Shown: positions 23,900-31,795 of the stretch, in pieces
Layout: every line of letters begins with the position of its first letter
Numbering within the stretch: the stretch's first letter is position 1
Assembly (NCBI GenBank): GCA_944386715.1
Contig: CALXCD010000019.1
Coordinates: 1-35,523 of the forward strand
Reading direction: 5' to 3'
Length of the DNA stretch: 35,523 nucleotides
DNA from: an uncultured Clostridia bacterium
GTDB taxonomy: Bacteria; Bacillota; Clostridia; TANB77; CAG-508
Position numbers and translations under genes: made by a program
The notes under the pieces: generated by a model
What the model was told of the DNA's origin: nothing
Database searches by the model: none
What the model saw: only the letters and a program-made list of their open reading frames with translations

Positions 23900-23930
23900 A
23901 TATATAAAAACATATTGAAAAAATAAAAAA

Positions 23931-23984
23931 GGAGGATAATGTTAGTTGACAGGGAAACTATTCAGCTAACATAATTTAGAAAAA
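23931..23984 (+). promoter_or_regulatory. Mini-ORF and hairpin between ribosome site and ROK start codon
   Basis: GGAGG (23931-23935) is followed at once by ATG 23939, an 11-codon frame ending TAA 23972-23974. ATGTTAGTTGA (23939-23949) pairs with TCAGCTAACAT (23962-23972). The real gene starts 10 bases after the mini-ORF stop and has no ribosome site of its own. The same design precedes ctpA (31761-31795). Translation may restart after the mini-ORF, or the hairpin may bring the ribosome site near the ATG at 23985. Confidence 0.5.
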
Positions 23985-24893
23985 ATGAAAATAGGAATTG
24001 ATTTAGGAGGAAGCCACATAGCAATAGGAGTTGTAAACAATAAAGGAATGATAGTGGAAAAAATAGAAAAAAGAATAATGAGTAAAGAAAAAGAAAACAT
24101 AATAAAAGTGATAGAAGAATATATCATTAACAATATAAAGAGCCTAAAAGAAAAATATGAAATAACCAATATAGGAATCGCAATTCCAGGAACCATAGAA
24201 AAAGGAACCATTGTAAAATCTGTTAATTTAGGAATAGAAAACTATCCTATTGTTAAACAATTAGAAAATAAAATTCCATTCCCTATTCAAATTCAAAATG
24301 ATGCCAAATGTGCGGCAATAGCAGAAGACAGATATGGAAGTTTAAAATCTTATCAAAGAAGTATATTTTTGACATTAGGAACAGGAATAGGAGGAGCTGT
24401 ATTAATTCATCATCAGCTATTAGATACAGGAAACCTACCAGGCTGTGAATTTGGGCATATGACAATACAAAAAGAGGGAATTCCATGTAAGTGTGGAAAA
24501 AGGGGATGCTGGGAAAAATATGCATCTATGAAAGCTTTTAAAGATAATTTACGAAAAGAATTAGGATTAACGGAAAACACAAGAGGACAAGAATTATTGG
24601 AAATGATAAGACAAAATGAAAGTCAAAAAGAAGATAAAGACCAAAGAATTACCAAAGTAATGGATGAGTATATTGAAAATGTTAGTATAGGAATTTCTAA
24701 TATTATCAACATATTTGAACCAGAAGCCATAGGAATTGGGGGAAGCTTTGTTTATTTTCAAGATGTGTTACTAGAAAAAATAAAAAAATATATCAAGGAA
24801 AAAGAGTTATTATTTAACCCGAGGGAAAAACTAATCATAGAGCCTGCTATTCTAAGTAATGATGCTGGAATCATAGGTAGTGTGGCTACTTAG
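23985..24893 (+). CDS. ROK family sugar kinase (glucokinase-like)
   Basis: A 302-residue ROK protein. It has the phosphate-binding DLGGSHIAIGVV at the N-terminus, GIAIPGTIEKG, NDAKCAAIAE, the TLGTGIGGAVL block and the ROK zinc site CKCGKRGCWE (about 165-174), then IGIGGSF and a C-terminal SNDAGIIGS. There is no N-terminal helix-turn-helix, so it is a kinase rather than a ROK repressor. Glucokinase is the likeliest role; other hexoses cannot be excluded. No ribosome site lies next to the ATG; translation seems to depend on the upstream mini-ORF and hairpin. A composite palindromic repeat follows its stop. Confidence 0.85.
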   Translation: MKIGIDLGGSHIAIGVVNNKGMIVEKIEKRIMSKEKENIIKVIEEYIINNIKSLKEKYEITNIGIAIPGTIEKGTIVKSVNLGIENYPIVKQLENKIPFPIQIQNDAKCAAIAEDRYGSLKSYQRSIFLTLGTGIGGAVLIHHQLLDTGNLPGCEFGHMTIQKEGIPCKCGKRGCWEKYASMKAFKDNLRKELGLTENTRGQELLEMIRQNESQKEDKDQRITKVMDEYIENVSIGISNIINIFEPEAIGIGGSFVYFQDVLLEKIKKYIKEKELLFNPREKLIIEPAILSNDAGIIGSVAT

Positions 24894-24977
24894 GGACAGG
24901 TAGACTTTAACCATTTTTGGTTATTAGGGGACTGTCCCATCATAGCCAAAAATGGTTATTTTGGGGACAGGTTTATA
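24891..24977 (+). repeat. Composite GGGAC-type palindromic repeat
   Basis: The central unit has arms AACCATTTTTGG (24909-24920) and CCAAAAATGGTT (24946-24957), a perfect 12-bp inverted pair, around GGGGACTGTCCC (24927-24938). Half-units GGGACAGGT (near 24893) and GGGGACAGGTT (near 24963) flank it. The left half-unit begins at the ROK stop codon. Confidence 0.7.
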
Positions 24978-25022
24978 GGTAAAACCTTTTATAAAAAACC
25001 TAAATATAGAGAACAAGGATGA

Positions 25023-25952
25023 ATGGTAAAGATGAAAGAAGAGAAAAAAGCAACAAGACAAAGTTATGGAGAAGCATTATTAAGTTTAGGAGAAGAAAAT
25101 GAAAAAGTGGTAGTATTAGATGCAGATTTAGCAGGGGCTACAAAAACAGAATTGTTTGCTAAGAAATTTCCAGATAGATTTTTTGATATGGGAATTGCAG
25201 AAGCAAATATGATAGCAACAGCGGCAGGACTTGCTACCTGTGGTAAAATTCCATATGCAAGTACATTTGCAGTTTTTGCTGCAGGAAGAGCTTATGACCA
25301 AATTAGAAATAGTGTGTGTTATCCTAATTTAAATGTTAAAATTTGTGCAACTCATGCTGGTATTACAGTAGGAGAAGATGGTGCTACACACCAGATGATA
25401 GAAGACATATCTTTAATGAGGACATTACCTAATATGACTGTAATATCCACATCAGATGATGTAGAAACAAAGTGGGCAGTCAAAGAAATTGCAAAAATGC
25501 AAGGACCTGTATATTTAAGGCTTGCAAGACTTGCAACTCCTATCTTATATGAAGAAACTCAAAGCTTTTCTATTGGAAAAGCAATTCAAATAGGAGAAGG
25601 AACAGATGCAACCGTTTTTGCAACAGGTGTTGTAGTAGCAGAAGCTCTAAAAGCAAAAGAACTATTAGAAAAAGAGGATATCCATATTAGAGTAATCGAT
25701 ATGCACACGATTAAACCAATTGATAGAGAAATGATTGTGAAATGTGCAAAAGAGACGAAAAAATTAATATCCATTGAAGACCATAGTATAATTGGAGGAT
25801 TAGGAAGTGCAATTGCAGAAGTTTTAACAGAAGAATATCCATGTAAATTAACAAGAATGGGAATAAAAGATACTTTTGGAAAATCTGGTAAAGCAGAAGA
25901 TTTATTAAAATATTTTGGTTTAACAAGTGAAGATATTATAAAAATATGCTAG
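25023..25952 (+). CDS. Transketolase, C-terminal subunit
   Basis: Transketolase of the pentose phosphate pathway is split into two genes in many Clostridia and archaea; this is the second half. The 309 residues cover the pyrimidine-binding domain (ADLAGATKTELFAKKFPDRFFDMGIAEANM, whose Glu activates thiamine diphosphate; THAGITVGEDGATHQ) and the C-terminal domain (VIDMHTIKPID, SIEDHSIIGGLGSA). The N-terminal subunit, with the GDG diphosphate site, should lie just upstream, but only a ROK gene and a repeat are there. The start may be ATG 25023 or 25032; AAGGA ends at 25019. Confidence 0.9.
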   Translation: MVKMKEEKKATRQSYGEALLSLGEENEKVVVLDADLAGATKTELFAKKFPDRFFDMGIAEANMIATAAGLATCGKIPYASTFAVFAAGRAYDQIRNSVCYPNLNVKICATHAGITVGEDGATHQMIEDISLMRTLPNMTVISTSDDVETKWAVKEIAKMQGPVYLRLARLATPILYEETQSFSIGKAIQIGEGTDATVFATGVVVAEALKAKELLEKEDIHIRVIDMHTIKPIDREMIVKCAKETKKLISIEDHSIIGGLGSAIAEVLTEEYPCKLTRMGIKDTFGKSGKAEDLLKYFGLTSEDIIKIC

Positions 25953-25960
25953 TTGTCAAC

Positions 25961-26151
25961 TTGCCAACGGGGACGTTCTTTTTTGGCATATTTTTATAGG
26001 CTTATATAATAACAGATATATTAATATTTTTGACAAAATCATAGCTGGGGCATAACAATCCGGGTCTTTGTCTGTAAATATTAATATATCTGTTATTGAA
26101 TAATTATTAAAATTACAAAATCTGCCAAAAAAGAACGTCCCTGTTGGCAGA
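25961..26151. repeat. Nested palindromic element: inverted GGGAC repeats around a long hairpin
   Basis: Left unit TTGCCAACGGGGACGTTC.. (25961-25988) and right unit 26121-26151, its inverted near-copy, flank a 22-bp perfect inverted repeat (26008-26029 / 26076-26097). The hairpin loop holds an inner stem GACAAA/TTTGTC (26032-26037 / 26067-26072) and the conserved words CATAGCT, TAACAATC and GGGTCTT that recur at 35.2 kb. It occupies most of the gap between the transketolase and ftsE genes; 26152-26263 shows nothing else. Confidence 0.8.
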
Positions 26152-26263
26152 TAGTAGCTATTGTGAATTTTATGTGAATTTTTGAAATAGACGAAAATGG
26201 GAGAAAAAAGGAAAAAAACGCAAAAAAACCAACAATTTCTAATAGTTTTTCAGGAAAAAAGTA

Positions 26264-26292
26264 TTGCAAAAAATCGACTTTATTGTTATGAT
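26264..26292 (+). promoter_or_regulatory. Promoter of ftsEX operon
   Basis: TTGCAA (26264-26269), a 17-base spacer and extended -10 TGTTATGAT (TATGAT at 26287-26292). The start is expected near 26299, about 42 bases before ftsE. Confidence 0.7.
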
Positions 26293-26340
26293 TAGGGAGA
26301 ATAGAAAAACTATGCAAAAAAGAAGTAAGGAGAAGCTTAA

Positions 26341-27027
26341 ATGATAGAATTTAGAAATGTAACAAAAACATATGATACAGGGACAAAAGCTGTCAAAAAT
26401 GCTAATTTTGTGATAGATAAAGGAGAATTTGCCTTTTTAGTAGGGTCATCAGGAAGTGGAAAATCTACACTTATCAAATTAATTTTAAAAGAAGAAGAGC
26501 CAACTTCAGGACACATCATTATCAATGGAAAAGATACTACATTTTTAAAACCCAACAGAGTGCCTTATTTAAGAAGAAGTATGGGAGTAGTATTCCAAGA
26601 CTTTAGATTATTACCAGATAAAACAGTATATGATAATGTTGCTTATGCCATGTACATAGTAAGAGCAACCCCAAGACATATTAGAAGACAAGTTCCAATG
26701 GTACTTTCTTTAGTAGGACTAAGTGGAAAGGCTAAAATGTACCCAAATGAATTATCAGGAGGAGAGCAACAAAGAGTAGCACTAGCAAGAGCCTTAGTAA
26801 ATAATCCTTCTATGTTAATTGCAGATGAGCCTACAGGAAACTTAGACCCAGATACAGCATGGGATATTATGACATTACTAAATGATATCAATATGAGAGG
26901 AACAACAGTAGTTGTAGCAACACATGCAAAAGATATTGTAGATAAAATGAAGAAAAGAGTTATCCATATACGTAAAGGCGAAATAATTAGAGATGATAAA
27001 AAAGGTGGGTATGATTGTGAAATATAA
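26341..27027 (+). CDS. ftsE: Cell-division ATP-binding protein FtsE
   Basis: ATPase of the FtsEX complex, which does not transport but signals to cell-wall hydrolases outside. The 228 residues show Walker A GSSGSGKST (about 35-43), the Q-loop (VVFQDFRLL), signature LSGGEQQ (138-144), Walker B MLIADEPTGNLD and the switch His (VVVATHAKDIV). FRLLPDKTVYDNVAYAM is typical of FtsE. AAGGAGAAG lies before the ATG. The end overlaps the ftsX start by 17 bases. Confidence 0.94.
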   Translation: MIEFRNVTKTYDTGTKAVKNANFVIDKGEFAFLVGSSGSGKSTLIKLILKEEEPTSGHIIINGKDTTFLKPNRVPYLRRSMGVVFQDFRLLPDKTVYDNVAYAMYIVRATPRHIRRQVPMVLSLVGLSGKAKMYPNELSGGEQQRVALARALVNNPSMLIADEPTGNLDPDTAWDIMTLLNDINMRGTTVVVATHAKDIVDKMKKRVIHIRKGEIIRDDKKGGYDCEI

Positions 27028-27919
27028 TATATTAGGATATTTAATAGGTGAAGGATTTAGTAATGTATTTAAAAATAAAAAATCGACAGCAGCCTCTTTA
27101 ATGATTATGTGTGCAACCATGATAATCTTTGGTGTATTCTTAATTTTTGAAGAAAACATTAATCACTTTGTCAAAGAAGTTGAATCAGCACAAGGAATGC
27201 AAGTTTTCGTACAAAATGGAACAACACAAGAACAAATTCAAAAAATTGGAGAACAAATAAGAGCAATTGATGGAGTTAGCACAGCAGAATTTGTATCAAA
27301 AGAAGATGCATTAAACACCATGAAAGAAAGATTTGGAGATAGACAAGACTTACTAGCAGGCTATGAAGGGGAAAATAACATATTTACAGAATCTTATATT
27401 GTAACATTAACAGACTTAAATAAAAGCAAACAAGTACAAGATGAAATATGGAAATTAGATAATATCAAAAAAATTACTAGCAAAGATGAAACTGTTACAA
27501 CATTAATTAGTTTAGCCAATGGAATTAAAATTGTAACAGGAGTAATTCTAGTTTTACTAATTATTATTTCTATTTTCATCATCGCAAATACCATAAAATT
27601 AACGGTACATGCAAGAAGAAAGGAAATATCTATCATGAAATATGTAGGAGCTACTAATGGATTTATCAGATGGCCATTCATGGTAGAAGGTATGATTATA
27701 GGAGTTATATCTAGTACAATTTCCATAGGAATTGTAGGAATAGGATATCATTTTGCAGCACAGCAACTAGTAAACTCACAAATCATGAAATTAATTAATA
27801 TGAGTTTAGTAAGTTTTAGCGAAATGTTAAGTTCTATTATCTTAGTATACATGTTACTAGGAATAGGAATAGGAGCAATAGGAAGTGTTATCTCAATGAG
27901 AAAATATTTAAAAGTATAA
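27011..27919 (+). CDS. ftsX: Cell-division membrane protein FtsX
   Basis: Membrane half of FtsEX: one N-terminal segment (about 25-45), a large external loop, and three C-terminal segments. The loop (QGMQVFVQNGTTQEQIQ..) is the part that contacts peptidoglycan hydrolases or their activators. The C-terminal FtsX domain is clear (IFIIANTIKLTVHARRKEI, MKYVGATNGFIRWPF, VEGMIIGVIS). I place the start at ATG 27011, five bases after AAAGG; GTG 27017 is possible and the ATG at 26993 lacks a ribosome site. About 302 residues. Three coiled-coil M23 genes follow immediately, the expected partners. Confidence 0.92.
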   Translation: MIVKYNILGYLIGEGFSNVFKNKKSTAASLMIMCATMIIFGVFLIFEENINHFVKEVESAQGMQVFVQNGTTQEQIQKIGEQIRAIDGVSTAEFVSKEDALNTMKERFGDRQDLLAGYEGENNIFTESYIVTLTDLNKSKQVQDEIWKLDNIKKITSKDETVTTLISLANGIKIVTGVILVLLIIISIFIIANTIKLTVHARRKEISIMKYVGATNGFIRWPFMVEGMIIGVISSTISIGIVGIGYHFAAQQLVNSQIMKLINMSLVSFSEMLSSIILVYMLLGIGIGAIGSVISMRKYLKV

Positions 27920-27935
27920 AGATAAAGGAGAAAAC

Positions 27936-29171
27936 ATGCGTAAAATTTTATGTAGTGTTCTAGCTTTCTTAATGATAGGATGTTACATCACAATTTCTTA
28001 TGCTGATGAGTTAACAGATTTACAATCCAAGCAGGAAACTTTGCAAAACCAAATTCAAGATGCAACAGGAAATCTAGAAGATGTGCAAAGTGACATAAAT
28101 GAAAATTTACAACAAGTTCAAAATTTAGACGAAAGAATAAATGAATCTACAACAAAAATAGAAGAATTAAATACCAAAATTACAGAATTAAAAACTTCGA
28201 TTTCTGAAATAGAAGGAAAGCTAACAGAAGCACAAGAAAACTATGAAAACCAGAAAAAAATATTAGAAGCAAGGCTAATTGCAATGTATGAAGCAGGAGA
28301 AACACAATATTTAGATGTGTTTTTACAATCTAGAAATATGTCGGAATTCTTATCTAATTATTTTCTAATAACAGAAATAGCATCTTATGATATGGACTTA
28401 TTAGAAGAAATGGAAAACAAAAAAAGAGTCATAGACACAGCGATGGAAAAACTACAAAAAAATAAAGAAGAATTAGACACAGCACTACAAACTCAATTAA
28501 AAACATCTAAAATATTAGAAAATACAAAAACATTAAGAGAAAACTATGTTGCTAAATTATCTGAAGAAGAAAAGAAAATTCAAGCACAAATAGATGACTA
28601 TACAACACAAGTAAATGCATTAAATACAGAAATATTACAATTAGCATTGCAAGGAATAGATACCCAGTACATAGGAGGAGTACTTGCTTGGCCAGTTCCA
28701 GGATATACCAGAATTTCCTCTAATTATGGAATGCGTTATCATCCTATATTGCATGTTAACAAATTACATACAGGAGTGGATATAGCAGCACCAATGGGAG
28801 CAAACTTTGTGGCAGCAAATGATGGTATTGTAACAAAAGCTGGATATAATGGAGCTTATGGAAATATGGTTATTATTGACCATGGAGGAGGAATATCTAC
28901 TTTATATGCTCATGGCTCAGAAATATTAGTACAAGTAGGACAAACAGTAAAAAGAAATGACCCAATTTTAAAAGTGGGTTCAACAGGATATTCAACAGGA
29001 CCACATGCTCATTTTGAAGTAAGAATAAATGGAGTTGTTACAAATCCAATAGAATATATCACAAATGGTGTTATACCAGAATCTCAAAATAATACAACAA
29101 CTGAAAATAACACAACCAATCAAGAGAGTACAACCAATACACAGGACGTAAATAATACAACACAACCTTAA
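27936..29171 (+). CDS. Secreted coiled-coil M23 peptidase 1 (EnvC-like)
   Basis: A 411-residue exported protein. It has a signal peptide (RKILCSVLAFLMIGCYITISYADE), a long coiled coil (about 25-245) with the AMYEAGETQYLDVFLQSRN hinge seen in EnvC/PcsB/CwlO-type proteins, then an M23 (LytM) domain: HTGVD (H278, D282), STLYAHGS and HAHFEV (H357, H359). All four zinc-site residues are kept, unlike E. coli EnvC, so it may cut peptidoglycan itself. The tail is Asn/Thr-rich (NNTTTENNTTN), like those of the pilus proteins. It begins 16 bases after ftsX, so FtsEX is the likely controller. Confidence 0.85.
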   Translation: MRKILCSVLAFLMIGCYITISYADELTDLQSKQETLQNQIQDATGNLEDVQSDINENLQQVQNLDERINESTTKIEELNTKITELKTSISEIEGKLTEAQENYENQKKILEARLIAMYEAGETQYLDVFLQSRNMSEFLSNYFLITEIASYDMDLLEEMENKKRVIDTAMEKLQKNKEELDTALQTQLKTSKILENTKTLRENYVAKLSEEEKKIQAQIDDYTTQVNALNTEILQLALQGIDTQYIGGVLAWPVPGYTRISSNYGMRYHPILHVNKLHTGVDIAAPMGANFVAANDGIVTKAGYNGAYGNMVIIDHGGGISTLYAHGSEILVQVGQTVKRNDPILKVGSTGYSTGPHAHFEVRINGVVTNPIEYITNGVIPESQNNTTTENNTTNQESTTNTQDVNNTTQP

Positions 29172-29227
29172 ATAACTACTTTTAAGAAAAATAAATTTGA
29201 ATGTAGTAAAAAATAAAGGAGGAACAG

Positions 29228-30421
29228 ATGAAAAAAGTAATTTTAAAAATAGGAACGATACTCTTAATTACAATTTTTATCGCACAAAGTAATATGGCAA
29301 TTGCTGCCACAAAAACAGAACTAAATCAAAGTAGTAGTGAAACAGATAAAAAAATAGAAGAAGCTAAAGAACAATTAGAAGGTATCCAATCTGAAAAATC
29401 TGAAACAATGAAACAGGTAGAAGAACTTACTTACCAAATTTCAGAATATCAAAATCAAATTGATGATTTAGACAATCAAATGGATGATTTAAATGCTAAA
29501 ATAGAAGAAGCACAGAATAATCTAAATAAAGCACAAGAAGACTATACCAAACAAGAGCAATTATTGGAAGAAAGATTAATTGTATCTTATGAATCAGGAG
29601 AAACTTCTTATTTAGACTTTTTACTTTCCTCTGATAGTATTACAGAATTAATTTCTAATTATTATTTAATAACAGAATTAGCTACCACAGATGCTGAATT
29701 ATTAGAAAGTATCCAAAAACAAAAAGAAGAAATAGAAAATGCAAAACAAACATTAGAATCTGATAAAAAAGAATTAGAAAGCGCAAAGGCAAGCAAACAA
29801 AGTGTAGCAACACAATTGCAAAATTCTAAAAATCAAAAAGATGCCTATGCTGCACAATTAACAGCAGAAGAAAAACAAACACAGTCAGAATTAGAACAAT
29901 TTGAACAAGATAAAAGAGAAATACAAGCAGAATTGGCAAGAATTGCAGCACAAGAAGAAGCGGCAAGAAAAGCACAAGAAAATAATGGCGGCTCTTCTAA
30001 CAATATTAGTAACAATCCAAGTGCAAGTGGATATATAAGACCAATTGTGGGATATAGTATTACTTGTGGATGGTATGGATATGCAGGGCATACAGGAGTA
30101 GATTTTAGTGGCTCAGGAATTTCTGGAAAACCTGTACTTGCTGTAAAAGATGGAACAGTAGTTACATCAACAGCATTAAAAAATCCAAATGGTACTTATA
30201 GAAGTTATGGAGAATATATCGTTATTAGCCATGGAGATGGAACCATGACACTATATGCTCATGGGGCACCAGGTTCAAGACTAGTAAGTCCAGGACAAAA
30301 AGTAAAACAAGGACAACAAATTATGAGTGTAGGAACTACAGGAAATTCAACAGGATATCATTTACATTTTGAAGTAAGGGTAAATGGAAGACCTGTCAAT
30401 CCAACACCATATTTGCCATAA
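29228..30421 (+). CDS. Secreted coiled-coil M23 peptidase 2 (EnvC-like)
   Basis: A 397-residue paralogue of its neighbours. Signal peptide (KKVILKIGTILLITIFIAQ, ending AIAA), coiled coil to about residue 250 with SYESGETSYLDFLLSSDS, a short Gly/Ser/Asn linker, then an M23 domain with HTGVDFSG (H288, D292), TLYAHG and HLHFEV (H378, H380). The coiled coil is very similar to paralogue 3 (EKSETMKQVE, TTDAELLE, QKDAYAAQLT), whereas the catalytic domains of 2 and 3 differ more. AAAGGAGGA precedes the ATG. A 56-base gap separates it from paralogue 1. Confidence 0.85.
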   Translation: MKKVILKIGTILLITIFIAQSNMAIAATKTELNQSSSETDKKIEEAKEQLEGIQSEKSETMKQVEELTYQISEYQNQIDDLDNQMDDLNAKIEEAQNNLNKAQEDYTKQEQLLEERLIVSYESGETSYLDFLLSSDSITELISNYYLITELATTDAELLESIQKQKEEIENAKQTLESDKKELESAKASKQSVATQLQNSKNQKDAYAAQLTAEEKQTQSELEQFEQDKREIQAELARIAAQEEAARKAQENNGGSSNNISNNPSASGYIRPIVGYSITCGWYGYAGHTGVDFSGSGISGKPVLAVKDGTVVTSTALKNPNGTYRSYGEYIVISHGDGTMTLYAHGAPGSRLVSPGQKVKQGQQIMSVGTTGNSTGYHLHFEVRVNGRPVNPTPYLP

Positions 30422-30442
30422 TAGAAAAAAAGGAGCCCAATT

Positions 30443-31687
30443 ATGAAAAATATGAAAGGAAAAATAATAACAACAATAGTAATTGCAATTCTTGTTTTGC
30501 AAAGTAATATGTATCAGATAAAAGCAACGTCCACAACAGATTTGCAAAATCAGCAAAATCAAAATAATGAAAAAATAAAAGAAACAGAAAAAGAATTAGA
30601 AGAAATTAAGGAAGAAAAATCAGAAACAATGAAACAAGTGGAAAATCTTGTTTCTCAAATATCAGAATATCAAGGACAAATTGATGAATTAGATAGTCAA
30701 ATTGAAGAATTAGATGCTAAAATAAAAGAAGAAGAAGCGAACTTGGCAAAAGCAGAAGAAGATTATACCAAACAAGAAAAATTGTTAGAAGAAAGATTAA
30801 TTGTATCTTATGAAGCAGGAGAAACCTCTTATCTAGATTTTATCCTTTCTTCTGAAAGTATTGTGGACTTAATTTCTAACTATTATCTAGTAACAGAATT
30901 AGCTACAACAGATGCTGAATTATTAGAAAATATTCAAAAACAAAAAGAAAATATCGAAAAATCAAAACAAACATTAGAATCCAATAAACAAGAATTAGCA
31001 AATTCAAAAGCAAGTAAACAAAGTTTAGCAAATCAATTACAAGTATCTAAAAATCAAAAAGATGCTTATGCTGCACAACTAACAGAGCAAGAAAAACAAA
31101 CACAAGCAGAATTAGAACAATTCCAGGCAGATAATGATAGAATTACCAAAGAATTAAAAGCAGCAGAAGAAAGATATAAAGCACAATTAGAAGCATTAAA
31201 AAACAAAACACAAAATAACAACAATAATTCCAATACAAATGGTAATACCTCAAATCAAGGGGGAGGAAACTATCAAGCTGGAACTTCAGGTTTTTTACAA
31301 AGACCAGTACAATCAGGTTCTATTACAGCAACTATGTATTATTCTAGTGGAAAATATCATGGTGCACTAGATTATGGAGTACCAGTAGGAACAAATGTAT
31401 ATGCAGCAGCAGATGGAGTTATCTATTTAGCAAGTTATGCTCCAGGAAGTTATGGATATTATATCGTTATCCAGCATACAAATGGATTAAGAACATATTA
31501 TGCACATGGAAATGGAACATTCTATGTATCAGCAGGTCAAACAGTATCTAAAGGGCAACCAATCATGCAAAGTGGAAATTCAGGGAACTCATTTGGTGCA
31601 CATCTGCATTTTGAAGTAAGAGTATCACCATATACTTGGTATTCTAGTGGAAATGATAGTAGAAGAGATCCAAGAAATTATATGTAA
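30443..31687 (+). CDS. Secreted coiled-coil M23 peptidase 3 (EnvC-like)
   Basis: A 414-residue third paralogue, 21 bases after the second. N-terminal signal segment (KIITTIVIAILVLQSNM), coiled coil to about 265, a Gln/Asn-rich linker, then an M23 domain with HGALDYG (H306, D310), YYAHGN and HLHFEV (H387, H389). The sugar-like aromatic richness around YYSSGKYHG and YTWYSSGND is peculiar to this copy. The catalytic domain is the most divergent of the three, which suggests a different peptidoglycan bond or binding preference. A hairpin with no T run follows the stop. Confidence 0.85.
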   Translation: MKNMKGKIITTIVIAILVLQSNMYQIKATSTTDLQNQQNQNNEKIKETEKELEEIKEEKSETMKQVENLVSQISEYQGQIDELDSQIEELDAKIKEEEANLAKAEEDYTKQEKLLEERLIVSYEAGETSYLDFILSSESIVDLISNYYLVTELATTDAELLENIQKQKENIEKSKQTLESNKQELANSKASKQSLANQLQVSKNQKDAYAAQLTEQEKQTQAELEQFQADNDRITKELKAAEERYKAQLEALKNKTQNNNNNSNTNGNTSNQGGGNYQAGTSGFLQRPVQSGSITATMYYSSGKYHGALDYGVPVGTNVYAAADGVIYLASYAPGSYGYYIVIQHTNGLRTYYAHGNGTFYVSAGQTVSKGQPIMQSGNSGNSFGAHLHFEVRVSPYTWYSSGNDSRRDPRNYM

Positions 31688-31698
31688 AAAAATAATTA

Positions 31699-31722
31699 AG
31701 AGCGACAATGAAAAGTCGCTCT
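31699..31722 (+). terminator. Hairpin after the third M23 gene
   Basis: A perfect 8-bp stem AGAGCGAC (31699-31706) / GTCGCTCT (31715-31722). The following bases are GTACATG, not a T run, so termination is doubtful; it may be a processing or partial-attenuation site between the M23 genes and ctpA. Confidence 0.45.
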
Positions 31723-31760
31723 GTACATGTTATATCATAAAAATTGTAAAGGCAAAGAAA

Positions 31761-31795
31761 GGAGAAATGTTAGAAAATACTAACATAAACTAAAT
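31761..31795 (+). promoter_or_regulatory. Mini-ORF and hairpin between ribosome site and ctpA start codon
   Basis: AAAGGAG ends at 31764 and is followed by ATG 31767, an eight-codon frame ending TAA 31791-31793; ctpA starts two bases later at 31796. ATGTTAG (31767-31773) pairs with CTAACAT (31780-31786). The layout matches that before the ROK gene at 23931-23984, including the ATGTTAG opening. Confidence 0.5.

Noticed and set aside
26008..26097. CRISPR repeat or integron attC site
   Set aside because: Only two copies 9 kb apart, no spacer array or cas gene, no integrase, and the arms are long perfect AT-rich palindromes unlike attC.
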